NCBI GenBank assembly: GCA_018334995.1
Contig: JAGXKW010000002.1
Coordinates: 63,053-107,814 of the forward strand
DNA: 44,762 nucleotides
Direction of reading: 5' to 3'
Source of the DNA: Wenzhouxiangellaceae bacterium
GTDB taxonomy: Bacteria; Pseudomonadota; Gammaproteobacteria; Xanthomonadales; Wenzhouxiangellaceae
Both the position numbers and the translations under genes were made by a program. This document shows, one piece after another, positions 35,772-42,958 of this stretch. The notes under the pieces were generated by a model. That model saw only the letters and a program-made list of their open reading frames with translations. It searched no databases and was not told the origin of the DNA. The stretch's first letter is position 1. Every line of letters begins with the position of its first letter.

Positions 35772-37012
35772 CGCACGCTCCCGAGCAGCCGGGCGATTTC
35801 GGCACGGCTGTCTTCGAGTGACGGCGGCCGGATTTCCCGGCCGTCGCGCACAACCAGGCCGGAAAGCCACTCCACGGACTCGGCGACAACGGCTGCATCG
35901 GTGTCGAAATAGCGCTCGGCGCTGGCGAGTGCCCGCTCGACCAGGCGGCGTGCCGTGTCGTCGCGGGTTCGGACCACCGCCAGCGCAGCGGCTTGCAGGG
36001 AAATCCGGAGCTGTTCCCGCGCCAGGTCGACCTCGGCCGGAGACAGGTAGTCGCCATCCACGTTTTCGATCGTGACCAGATCGTCGAGCACCGAACCCAG
36101 ACGCTCGCGCCAATCTGCCGCGGACGCATCGGAATCCGCTGGCTCCTGCGCCGGGCCGGATCGCGCCGGCCATTGTTCGATTTCGCCAATGATGGCGTAG
36201 ATCCGGTCGACATGCGCCGCCGTATCCGGCGGCTGGAACGCTTGAAGCCGTTCGAATTCGCGTCGCGCTGCATCCTTCAGGTCGCGAAACTCGTCGCCTT
36301 CCAGCACCGCCAGGCGTTCCAGTCCGCGCTGCCAGGCGGTCCGGGCGGCCTGCGCATTGCCCGAAACCACCAGCTGGTCCTGGGCCAGCGCGAACAGGCT
36401 GTCGACCTCTACGAGCCGGAGACGTGTGGCCAGGTCATGGTCGGCGCGGTCGAGATCGGTACCGACTTCGGCCAGGCGAAGCTCGAACCGTTCCAGGCGA
36501 CGGCCGACCTGCTCTTCGAGATCTTCGATTCGGCTGCGGATGCCGCCGAGGCGGGTGTTGCTATCGCCCTCCAGGCGCTCCAGACGCGTTCCAAGTCGAT
36601 CGATCCGCTCGGACAAGTCCTGTGCCGGCTTCGCTGCATCGAATTCGGCTTCCAGGTCGGTCAGCCCCTGACGCAACTGTTCCCGTGCCTGCTCGGTTTC
36701 ACGATCGATACGGTCGACGTGATCGGACAGCGCCTGGAATTCCTCGACCGTGGCCAGCGCCGTTGTCGCGACGTCCTCGCTCTTGCCGTCCAACCATTGC
36801 GACCAGTACGGCCTGGAGGCCAGTCCGGCCGCGCCGACAGCCAGCAAAAGGGCCAGCCATGCCACCACGCCGGCGCGTCGACGCCGAAAGGTCCTGTCCT
36901 CCGCTCCGGGCCTGTCCGGTCCAGCCACTGAATCCGGGCCGGCGCCGACTTCGGAATCGTCTTCGTGGACCTGGGACTTCTGCGGAGTGTCCTGCGCGTC
37001 GTTTTCGCTCAT
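35768..37012 (-). CDS. hemX: HemX, membrane-anchored coiled-coil protein
   Basis: 414 residues. An acidic, Pro/Asp/Glu-rich cytoplasmic N-terminus (about 1-42) leads to one membrane helix (about 47-65). A long coiled coil (about 85-205) has heptad-like Leu/Glu/Arg patterns. A helical C-terminal domain contains LVEVDSLFALAQDQLVVSGN, the HemX family signature. The methyltransferase fold of CysG is absent, although the family is sometimes mislabelled so. It is encoded between hemD and hemY and probably works with HemY in the membrane. Confidence 0.9.
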   Translation of the reverse strand: MSENDAQDTPQKSQVHEDDSEVGAGPDSVAGPDRPGAEDRTFRRRRAGVVAWLALLLAVGAAGLASRPYWSQWLDGKSEDVATTALATVEEFQALSDHVDRIDRETEQAREQLRQGLTDLEAEFDAAKPAQDLSERIDRLGTRLERLEGDSNTRLGGIRSRIEDLEEQVGRRLERFELRLAEVGTDLDRADHDLATRLRLVEVDSLFALAQDQLVVSGNAQAARTAWQRGLERLAVLEGDEFRDLKDAARREFERLQAFQPPDTAAHVDRIYAIIGEIEQWPARSGPAQEPADSDASAADWRERLGSVLDDLVTIENVDGDYLSPAEVDLAREQLRISLQAAALAVVRTRDDTARRLVERALASAERYFDTDAAVVAESVEWLSGLVVRDGREIRPPSLEDSRAEIARLLGSVR

Positions 37013-37103
37013 GCTGTGCTCGGGGCCGGAAATGTTCGAGATGCTTCTGGATGCTAACGGAAATCACGAGTCGATGGGCCACCGGCCGGGCAAGATACGG
37101 TCT

Positions 37104-37883
37104 TCAGTATTCGCCGTCCTGGAGTGCAGCACTCAGCATCGGCTGATCGGCCGCGCCTGCGGCGATGGAAATCCGGCGCGCGCCGGCGTCGCGGCACAGG
37201 TTCGCCATGCGGGCAGACGAAACCACGAATGAAGAGGCCAGCCAGGACTCGCGCAACTCGTGCGGCAGGCCTTCGAGAATCGTCTCGAAAGCCTGTCGGC
37301 TGCTGATCAGGACGACCAGATCGGCGCCGGACCCGAGCGCCTCCAGCAGCGCAGGATTCGGCGGCACCGCGATTCGACGGTAGAGGTGGATCGCAACCAC
37401 CTCTGAACCACGCCGGGAAAATTCCCGCGCCAGAAGCGTTCGCCCGCCAGGGGCACCGACAATCGCGATCCGTCCGGGAACCATGCTTTCAAGTACCGGC
37501 ATGGCCAGGATGTGCTCGCTGGTGCCGCCGACCTCCGGCCAGGCTGCCGGCAGGCCTGCGGCTTCCAGGATGGACGCCGTGCCGCGGCCCGGAGCGATGA
37601 AGCGCACATTTCCAATCATGGCTGGAGTCGAATGCGCGGCGATCAGGCGCGCGGCCATCGGGCTGGTGACGATCGCGAGGTCGAAATCCGCAAGTTCCTT
37701 CAGCCGCCTCTGGAGCCTTTCTGCCGGCTCGCTCTCGAAGCGAAATCCCGGGTTGTGGATTGCGGCCCGCCCGATCTCGCCGAGTGACCGGATCAAGCGC
37801 GAATGATCCGGTGCCGGCCGGGTCACGACGACAACTGCGTTTTCGGTGGTCACGTGCTTTGCCCTCCCGAATTTACGATTCAT
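37104..37883 (-). CDS. hemD: uroporphyrinogen-III synthase
   Basis: 259 residues from the ATG at 37883, the usual HemD length. The frame stays open upstream through a structured region, but that extension would be family-atypical. It begins with VVVVTRPAPDHSRLIRSL, the typical first domain strand-helix. The linker and second domain include FDLAIVTSPMAARLI, FIAPGRGTASIL and the late ADLVVLISSRQAFETIL segment. It closes and flips ring D of hydroxymethylbilane to give uroporphyrinogen III. Sequence conservation in HemD is always low, so context (hemC upstream, hemX downstream) supports the call. Its start lies about 27 nt after an intrinsic terminator. Confidence 0.9.
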   Translation of the reverse strand: MNRKFGRAKHVTTENAVVVVTRPAPDHSRLIRSLGEIGRAAIHNPGFRFESEPAERLQRRLKELADFDLAIVTSPMAARLIAAHSTPAMIGNVRFIAPGRGTASILEAAGLPAAWPEVGGTSEHILAMPVLESMVPGRIAIVGAPGGRTLLAREFSRRGSEVVAIHLYRRIAVPPNPALLEALGSGADLVVLISSRQAFETILEGLPHELRESWLASSFVVSSARMANLCRDAGARRISIAAGAADQPMLSAALQDGEY

Positions 37884-37910
37884 GCCGAAAGATCCGGAAA
37901 CGAAAGGCCG

Positions 37911-37946
37911 AAAAAGCAAAAGGCCCGTCAGCGAGTGACGGGCCTT
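37911..37946 (-). terminator. intrinsic terminator between hemC and hemD
   Basis: On the minus strand AAGGCCCGTCA, a 5-nt loop and TGACGGGCCTT form a perfect 11-bp stem (37936-37946 with 37920-37930). It is followed at once by TTGCTTTTT (37919 down to 37911). This is a textbook rho-independent terminator and is oriented only to the minus strand; the plus-strand side lacks a T-run. It lies inside the hem gene series, directly before hemD. Confidence 0.85.
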
Positions 37947-38060
37947 GAATAAATCCGGGTGTCTGACGTAACCGACCAACGTGCAGGGGGCTTGCGTGTT
38001 GGCGTTGGCAGTAGGGGGACGCACATCGATCGGAAACGTCGTGGACGACACCCGGAAAGC
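37911..38060 (-). ncRNA. candidate structured RNA or hemD attenuation leader
   Basis: Read on the minus strand, 38056-37954 folds into one long hairpin. P1 is 10 bp (38056-38047 with 37963-37954). P2 is 5 bp (38040-38036 with 37969-37965). After a 2x2 TT loop, P3 is 13 bp with three G-U pairs (38033-38021 with 37984-37972). The 36-nt apical loop holds two C5 tracts, near its two ends (38018-38014 and 37990-37986). Seven nucleotides after P1 the intrinsic terminator begins. An RNA of about 150 nt is predicted. C-rich loops are used by some sRNAs to bind Shine-Dalgarno sequences. Equally, the terminator directly before hemD fits an attenuator or riboswitch. The 5' end is not known; promoter matches upstream are weak. 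Confidence 0.6.
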
Positions 38061-38155
38061 TAACTGGAATCAACTTTGCCTATTGCTTGAGTCACAGTGT
38101 TGCACAGATTTCCGCAGCCTGTCCAGCCAAAATCGAAAAAAACCGGAATTTTTTT

Positions 38156-39082
38156 TCAACTTTGTGACATATCCAATCTGTCAAGCAGTTCGGCACCCCC
38201 GCTATCCAGGAGCCCACGCGCTGCTTCGGCGCCGATCTCTACCGCATGGTCGCACATGCCTTCGGATACCGCGTCGATCAGGCGGCCGCTTTCATCACCC
38301 AGTCTCGCCCGCAAGCGCAACCGGTCACCGTCCACCCAGGCGTGGGCCGCCAGCGGCATGCGGCAGTCGCCGCCCAATACCCGGACGACTTCGCGCTCGG
38401 CCCGCGCCTGCGCAGTAGTCCTCGCGCAAGCCAGCGATGCGATCAGGCGCGCCGTCTCTTCATCGCCGGCACGTTGTTGCACGGTTATGATGCCTTGTCC
38501 CGGCGCGGGCAACCATTCGGCGACGTCGAGTGCCAATGCCGACGGTGGTACGACATCAAGCCGCTCCAGTCCGGCAGCCGCCAGAACGGTGGCGTCGACC
38601 CGATGCTCCCGGACGGCCGCAAGGCGCGTTTCGACATTGCCGCGCAGCGCCACGACTTCCAGGTCGGGACGTATCGCGCGCAACTGGCTGATCCGACGCA
38701 GGCTGGAGCTGCCGACCCGGCTTCCCCGGGGCAACTGAGCGATCGGAACGCCCTGGTCGGAAATCCACAGGTCCGCGGAATTGGCGCGCGGCAGGAATGC
38801 ACCCAGTTCCAGGCGGTCGGGCTTTTCGGCGGGCACATCCTTGAGCGAATGCACCGCGACGTCAGCGCGGCCATCGAGGAGCGCCTTTTCCAGCTCTTTG
38901 AGAAACAGCCCCTTGCCGCCGATTTCGGCCAGCGACCGGTCCAGGATCTCGTCGCCTCGCGTGCTCAACGGCAGCGTCCGGACCTCGATGTCCGGGTTCA
39001 GGCGTGAAAGCGATGCCGCGACGTGTTCGGTCTGCCACAGGGCCAGGCGGCTCTTTCGCGTAGCGATTGTGATGGTCTTCAT
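38156..39082 (-). CDS. hemC: hydroxymethylbilane synthase (porphobilinogen deaminase)
   Basis: 308 residues. It begins ITIATRKSRLALWQTEHV, the HemC signature. Asp82 (HSLKDVP) is the catalytic aspartate, Arg129-Arg130 (SSSLRR) bind substrate, and Cys240 (LGGDCRMPLAAHA) carries the dipyrromethane cofactor. It polymerises four porphobilinogens into hydroxymethylbilane for HemD. A GAGG ribosome site precedes the ATG. It follows algR by 71 bp, the order known from Pseudomonas (algR-hemC-hemD). Downstream lies 272 bp before hemD, containing an A8/T7 tract and the structured RNA. Confidence 0.97.
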   Translation of the reverse strand: MKTITIATRKSRLALWQTEHVAASLSRLNPDIEVRTLPLSTRGDEILDRSLAEIGGKGLFLKELEKALLDGRADVAVHSLKDVPAEKPDRLELGAFLPRANSADLWISDQGVPIAQLPRGSRVGSSSLRRISQLRAIRPDLEVVALRGNVETRLAAVREHRVDATVLAAAGLERLDVVPPSALALDVAEWLPAPGQGIITVQQRAGDEETARLIASLACARTTAQARAEREVVRVLGGDCRMPLAAHAWVDGDRLRLRARLGDESGRLIDAVSEGMCDHAVEIGAEAARGLLDSGGAELLDRLDMSQS

Positions 39083-39153
39083 GATTTCCTCTCAGTAACC
39101 GACGGCACCGAGGCGACCGCGCACGGCTCGGGCACGAGGTGATCCGGCACTTC

Positions 39154-39873
39154 TCATCCGGGCGTTTCCGTCAGCAGGTTCTTGACGGTCTTTTGATTGC
39201 GACGCGAGACTTCGGGCTCCAGTTCGATGCCGTCGATCGTCACGCGTGCAATGTCGGAACGGTCGGTAAACAGGGCGCGGATATGATGCCTGCTGGCCAG
39301 GGCCTTGCGATGAATGCGGACAAAGTGTTCGCCGTATTCCCGTTCGATGGCTTTCAACGGCTGATCGGACAGCGCCCGGGTCCGCAACGCATGCACCACG
39401 GTGCACTTGTCTTCGGCCGTGAACGCGCGGATCTCGTCCAGCGGAATCCGGATCAGTCGATCGCCGATCCGTGCCGCCAGGCCGGGAGAACGCTCGCCGC
39501 GTGCGGTGGTTACCCGCTCCAGCGCCTGCCGCAGCCGGATCGGTCGTACTGGTTTGACCAGGTAGTCGACCGCCGCCACACCAAAGGCTTCCACTGCGTA
39601 GCGCTCGTGCGCGGTCACGAAAATGACGGCCGGGGCCCCGGGCACTTCGAGCAATTCGGCCGCAAGCTGAAGTCCGTCGATGCCCGGCATTTCGACATCG
39701 AGCAGCACGGCGTCCGGATCGAGCTCGCGACAGCGTTCCAGCACCCGCCCGGAGCGCGATTCGCAACCGGCCACTTCGAACCGATCGAATCCGGCGACCA
39801 TCGCGCTGAGGCGCTCGACGGCAGGCGGCTCGTCATCGACGATCAGCACCCGTGTGCGCGCCTCGCCGGTCAT
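39154..39873 (-). CDS. algR: LytTR-family response regulator AlgR
   Basis: 239 residues from the ATG at 39873. A CheY-like receiver (about 7-120) has phospho-acceptor Asp59 (AVLLDVEMPG), acidic pocket Asp13/Asp14 and the conserved Lys in YLVKPV. A LytTR DNA-binding domain occupies about 140-239. It is followed by hemC, which identifies the AlgR branch of the family; in Pseudomonas AlgR controls alginate, twitching motility and virulence genes. The sensor AlgZ/FimS that normally lies beside it is absent; instead the start overlaps the stop of a carboxylesterase gene by ATGA. Confidence 0.9.
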   Translation of the reverse strand: MTGEARTRVLIVDDEPPAVERLSAMVAGFDRFEVAGCESRSGRVLERCRELDPDAVLLDVEMPGIDGLQLAAELLEVPGAPAVIFVTAHERYAVEAFGVAAVDYLVKPVRPIRLRQALERVTTARGERSPGLAARIGDRLIRIPLDEIRAFTAEDKCTVVHALRTRALSDQPLKAIEREYGEHFVRIHRKALASRHHIRALFTDRSDIARVTIDGIELEPEVSRRNQKTVKNLLTETPG

Positions 39874-40553
39874 GACGAAAGGCGTTGTTCCAGCCAGCGG
39901 TCCAGCGCCTGCACTTCCTCGGGGCATATCGCGTGCTGCATCGGCCACTCGCTCCACTCGACGGGGACATGGTGTTCGGCAAGCGTCTGCGCAGCCGCGC
40001 GTCCCAGCGCAGCCGGGACGACCGGATCCTGCGTTCCATGGGCCATGAAGACCGGGGTCGCGCGGCCGGCCGGCGTCAACCACTGATCGACGGACGCGGA
40101 GTCCAGCAGATAACAGGACAAGGCGATGACTCCGGCCAGGCGATCGTGCAGCGAAAGAGCGGCGCGCAAGGCGAGCGCCCCGCCCTGTGAAAAGCCGGCC
40201 AGCAGCAGGTTTTCGGGCGCAATCCCACGCTCGAACTCGCGCTCCACCAGCTTCAGGACCTGGCGCATCGACTGCCCGATCCCCTGGCTATCCTGATCGC
40301 GCGCGATCTCGAAGCCCATGATGTCGTACCAGGCGCGCATGGCCATGCCGCCGTTCACCGTCACCGGTCTCACCGGCGCGTGCGGAAAGACGAACCGCAC
40401 CGCGCTTGATTGGGCCGAACGGAGCTGCGGTACAATCGGCGCAAAATCATTGCCGTCGGCACCGAGCCCGTGCAGCCAGACCACAGCATGTTCCGGCGCG
40501 GGGCCGGTTTCTGTTTCGACGCACTCGAGCAATTCGTTTCCGGAAGATTCCAT
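39870..40553 (-). CDS. alpha/beta-hydrolase, phospholipase/carboxylesterase family
   Basis: 227 residues. The WLHGLGADGNDF segment forms the oxyanion loop. The nucleophile is Ser122 in GFSQGG, with Asp176 (HGTQDPVVP) and His207 (MQHAICPEE) completing the triad. This is the acyl-protein thioesterase/carboxylesterase group. Substrate is not predictable; short-chain esters or acyl-proteins are usual. The ATG at 40553 shares its CATG with the divergent lptM ATG. A TTG at 40532 would start seven codons later, and the frame is also open upstream. It is coupled to algR by ATGA. Confidence 0.88.
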   Translation of the reverse strand: MESSGNELLECVETETGPAPEHAVVWLHGLGADGNDFAPIVPQLRSAQSSAVRFVFPHAPVRPVTVNGGMAMRAWYDIMGFEIARDQDSQGIGQSMRQVLKLVEREFERGIAPENLLLAGFSQGGALALRAALSLHDRLAGVIALSCYLLDSASVDQWLTPAGRATPVFMAHGTQDPVVPAALGRAAAQTLAEHHVPVEWSEWPMQHAICPEEVQALDRWLEQRLSS

Positions 40554-40734
40554 GCCCAGAATTCTACCCTCGCTGCGCTTGCTGCTGTTCGCACTGGCGA
40601 CAATCCCGGCGGGACTGATGTCCGGCTGTGGCCTCAAGGGTGACCTTGTAATTCCCGACGCGGCCGAACCGGCGGCGGCAACCGAACCCGAGCAGGATGA
40701 AGACGATCAGCCGGAGGACCCTGCCGGACGATGA
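40552..40734 (+). CDS. lptM: small lipoprotein LptM (YifL family)
   Basis: 60 residues. A signal peptide ends in a lipobox LMSGC, with the acylated Cys at about residue 26, followed at once by the family motif GLKGDL(V)IP. In most members this reads CGLKGPLYLP. A short acidic Asp/Glu-rich tail follows. LptM promotes disulfide maturation of the LPS translocon LptDE at the outer membrane. A GGAAG with 5-nt spacing precedes the ATG. In Pseudomonas the gene is followed by lysA-dapF; here a methyltransferase replaces lysA. Confidence 0.85.
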   Translation: MPRILPSLRLLLFALATIPAGLMSGCGLKGDLVIPDAAEPAAATEPEQDEDDQPEDPAGR

Positions 40735-40738
40735 CACG

Positions 40739-41425
40739 ATGACGATGACTGCACCAATGCTTGAGCGCACGCCCGAACCGGAGTTGATGGACAGCGTCGA
40801 ACAGGTCGACGCGTACGCCGGCGCCGACTTCGCCGAATCGAACCAGCAGTTCGTCGATACGCTGGTCGAGCGCCTTGCCGCACGATCCGGTCCCGGCAGC
40901 CTGATCGACCTGGGTTGCGGACCGGGCGATATCTGCATTCGCCTCGCCCTCGGCCTGCCGGACTGGAGTATAGAGGGTGCCGATGCCGGGCCCAACATGC
41001 TGGCCACGGCACGTCGCAGCGTGGACGAACTCGGGCTGGGCGACCGGATCCGGCTCGTGCTGGCGCGGCTGCCGGACGCCGGCCTGGCGCAACGCGCCTA
41101 CGCTTGCGTGGTTTCCAACAGCCTGCTGCACCACCTCCCCGAACCGGACGTACTTTGGCAGACCGTGCGCGAGCTGGCCGCGCCGGGCGCCTACATCCAG
41201 GTGATGGACCTCGCCCGGCCGGAAAGCGCCGGCGAAGTCCGCCAGCTGGTCGAATGCTACGCCGCAGACGCGCCCGAAGTGTTGCGCAAGGATTTCGAAA
41301 ACAGCCTGCACGCGGCCTGGCGCGTCGACGAGGTGCGGGCCCAGCTCGAGCATGCCGGCCTGCCGCTGGAATGCGAAAAGGTGTCGGATCGCCACTGGAT
41401 GGTCAGCGGCTGGCTGGACGAATGA
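40739..41425 (+). CDS. class I SAM-dependent methyltransferase
   Basis: About 228 residues from the ATG at 40739; ATGs at 40697 (overlapping lptM), 40745 and 40757 are also possible and no ribosome site decides. The Rossmann SAM motif LIDLGCGPGDICIRLA is followed by the motif II acidic end EGADAGPNML and the post-motif VVSNSLLHHL typical of ubiE/COQ5-like and SAM-dependent class I small-molecule methyltransferases. No substrate is indicated. It lies 4 bp after lptM and overlaps dapF by ATGA, in the position where lysA is usual. Confidence 0.85.
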   Translation: MTMTAPMLERTPEPELMDSVEQVDAYAGADFAESNQQFVDTLVERLAARSGPGSLIDLGCGPGDICIRLALGLPDWSIEGADAGPNMLATARRSVDELGLGDRIRLVLARLPDAGLAQRAYACVVSNSLLHHLPEPDVLWQTVRELAAPGAYIQVMDLARPESAGEVRQLVECYAADAPEVLRKDFENSLHAAWRVDEVRAQLEHAGLPLECEKVSDRHWMVSGWLDE

Positions 41426-42246
41426 TCCCTAGCGTGCCGTTCCGGGCCGATTTCTGCAAGCTCGAAGCACTGGCCAACGACTTTGTCCTGATTGACGCCA
41501 GGGATGCAAAGCTGGAACTCGAACCGGCGCGGGTCGCGGCGCTGGCGGATCGCAGAACCGGAATCGGGTTCGACCAGATGCTGGTGCTCGGGCCCGGCAC
41601 CGATGGCGCCGCGGCCGCGATCGAAATCTTCAACGCCGACGGCTCGCGCGCCGAGCAATGCGGCAACGGCATGCGGGCGATTGCCGCATGGCTGGACCGT
41701 GCCGGCCAACTGGCGCCCGGAACCCGGGTTCAGACGCCGGCCGGCGACGTCTCGCTGGCGCGTGCCGAGGAGGACGGCGGATTCAGTGCCGATCTGCCCG
41801 GGCCGGAACCCCTGAACCCTTCGGCGCTGGGGCTCGCGCCGCCATCGCTGCCTGCAAATGCGCGAACCTGGCACATGGTATCGCTGGGCAATCCCCATCT
41901 GATCGTGTGCTGGCGCGGCGAAGTCTCGGCCGCGGCGCTCGCCGAATCGGTCGCCGCGGTGGAACGCAGCCCGGCATGGCGGCAGCAGGTCAACATCGGC
42001 GTCCTGCATGTCGAAACGGAGAATGCGGTCTCGCTTCGCGTGCACGAACGCGGGGCCGGACCCACACGCGCCTGCGGCAGCGCCGCGTGCGCGGCGGCCT
42101 GGTTGACGCGGCGAGAGCATCCCGGCCCGGCGCCCGTAGCGGTTCGACAACCCGGCGGTACGCTTGTGGTAGATTTGGAATCTCGGCCGGGGCGCGCGTT
42201 GACTGCCGGGCCGGCAACAGTCGTTTTCGAAGGAAGATTGGCATGA
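41422..42246 (+). CDS. dapF: diaminopimelate epimerase
   Basis: 274 residues. The two catalytic cysteines are Cys80 (AEQCGNGMRA) and Cys218 (TRACGSAAC), with the conserved Glu209-Arg210 before GAG and the GNPHLIV strand. It interconverts LL- and meso-diaminopimelate for peptidoglycan and lysine. Two departures from the common consensus are visible: GAGET reads GAGPT, and the anion-holding CGTGAC reads CGSAAC. Both might be lineage variants. The N-terminus (FCKLEALANDFVLID) also differs from the usual KMHGLGNDF. ATGA links it to the genes on both sides. Confidence 0.93.
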   Translation: MIPSVPFRADFCKLEALANDFVLIDARDAKLELEPARVAALADRRTGIGFDQMLVLGPGTDGAAAAIEIFNADGSRAEQCGNGMRAIAAWLDRAGQLAPGTRVQTPAGDVSLARAEEDGGFSADLPGPEPLNPSALGLAPPSLPANARTWHMVSLGNPHLIVCWRGEVSAAALAESVAAVERSPAWRQQVNIGVLHVETENAVSLRVHERGAGPTRACGSAACAAAWLTRREHPGPAPVAVRQPGGTLVVDLESRPGRALTAGPATVVFEGRLA

Positions 42247-42929
42247 CGGAAAACACCCCCGGCGAAGCCGAAATCGCGGAATGGCTGCGTGCGCACCCCG
42301 ACTTTCTCGCACGCCATCCCGACCTGATCGCCCGGCTTGCCATTCCGCACGAATCGGGCACGACTTCCCTGATCGAGCGCCAGGTCGAACTTCTCCGCAG
42401 CGAGAATCAGCGCCTCCGGCGGCAGCTGGAACATTTGAGCGGAGTGGCCGGCGAGAACGAACGCCTGATGCAGCGACTGCATCGCCTGGCCCTGGGGCTG
42501 GTCGCAACGGACACCTGCGACATGCTGTATCGCCGACTCGTCGACGGCCTCCGGAGCGATTTCGAGGCAGACGCCATCTGCCTGATGCTGGACGCTCAGC
42601 ACGCGGAGAAATTTTCGGAATCGGACATCGCGGCACTGCCCGACAAACAGCCGCAGTGGATGGAGAAGCTGCTGGCTTCCGGCCAGCCGCAATGCGGACG
42701 CTTGACGCGGGAAAAACGCGAAGCCGTGTTCGGCGCTACCGGCAAACAACTGGCCTCGGCCGCATTGGTCCCGCTGGCCGACAACGGGTTGCTGGGAATC
42801 GGCGCGGATTCCGACGACCGCTTTCATCCCGACATGGGCACCCTGTTTCTGGAACTGCTGCGCGAGACCCTGCAGTTCCGGCTGGGCATGGACGGTCGGG
42901 ACGAGACCGCACGCCGCCAGCGGGCCTGA
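42243..42929 (+). CDS. DUF484 family protein
   Basis: 228 residues. The N-terminal EIAEWLRAHPDFLARHPDLIARL segment is the DUF484 hallmark, followed by a coiled coil (about 38-75) and a GAF-like domain (about 85-215). It is always found between dapF and xerC in Gammaproteobacteria, but its function is unknown. A cytoplasmic sensor or regulator role is only suggested by the fold. It overlaps dapF by ATGA and ends 29 bp before xerC. Confidence 0.92.
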   Translation: MTENTPGEAEIAEWLRAHPDFLARHPDLIARLAIPHESGTTSLIERQVELLRSENQRLRRQLEHLSGVAGENERLMQRLHRLALGLVATDTCDMLYRRLVDGLRSDFEADAICLMLDAQHAEKFSESDIAALPDKQPQWMEKLLASGQPQCGRLTREKREAVFGATGKQLASAALVPLADNGLLGIGADSDDRFHPDMGTLFLELLRETLQFRLGMDGRDETARRQRA

Positions 42930-42958
42930 TCGACCGGGTCATCACCGGCATTGCCGCC

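Noticed and set aside
37884-38051. N-terminal extension of hemD through the structured region
   Set aside because: The frame is open to a GTG at 38051, but HemD proteins normally begin near the VVVVTRPAP strand. The extension would cross an intrinsic terminator and the long hairpin.
38133-38156. A8-TTCCGG-T7 tract after hemC as a terminator
   Set aside because: On the minus strand the tract can pair only A with T around a CCGG centre, with no G+C stem before the T-run. It may bend DNA or act as an upstream promoter element, but it is not a convincing terminator.
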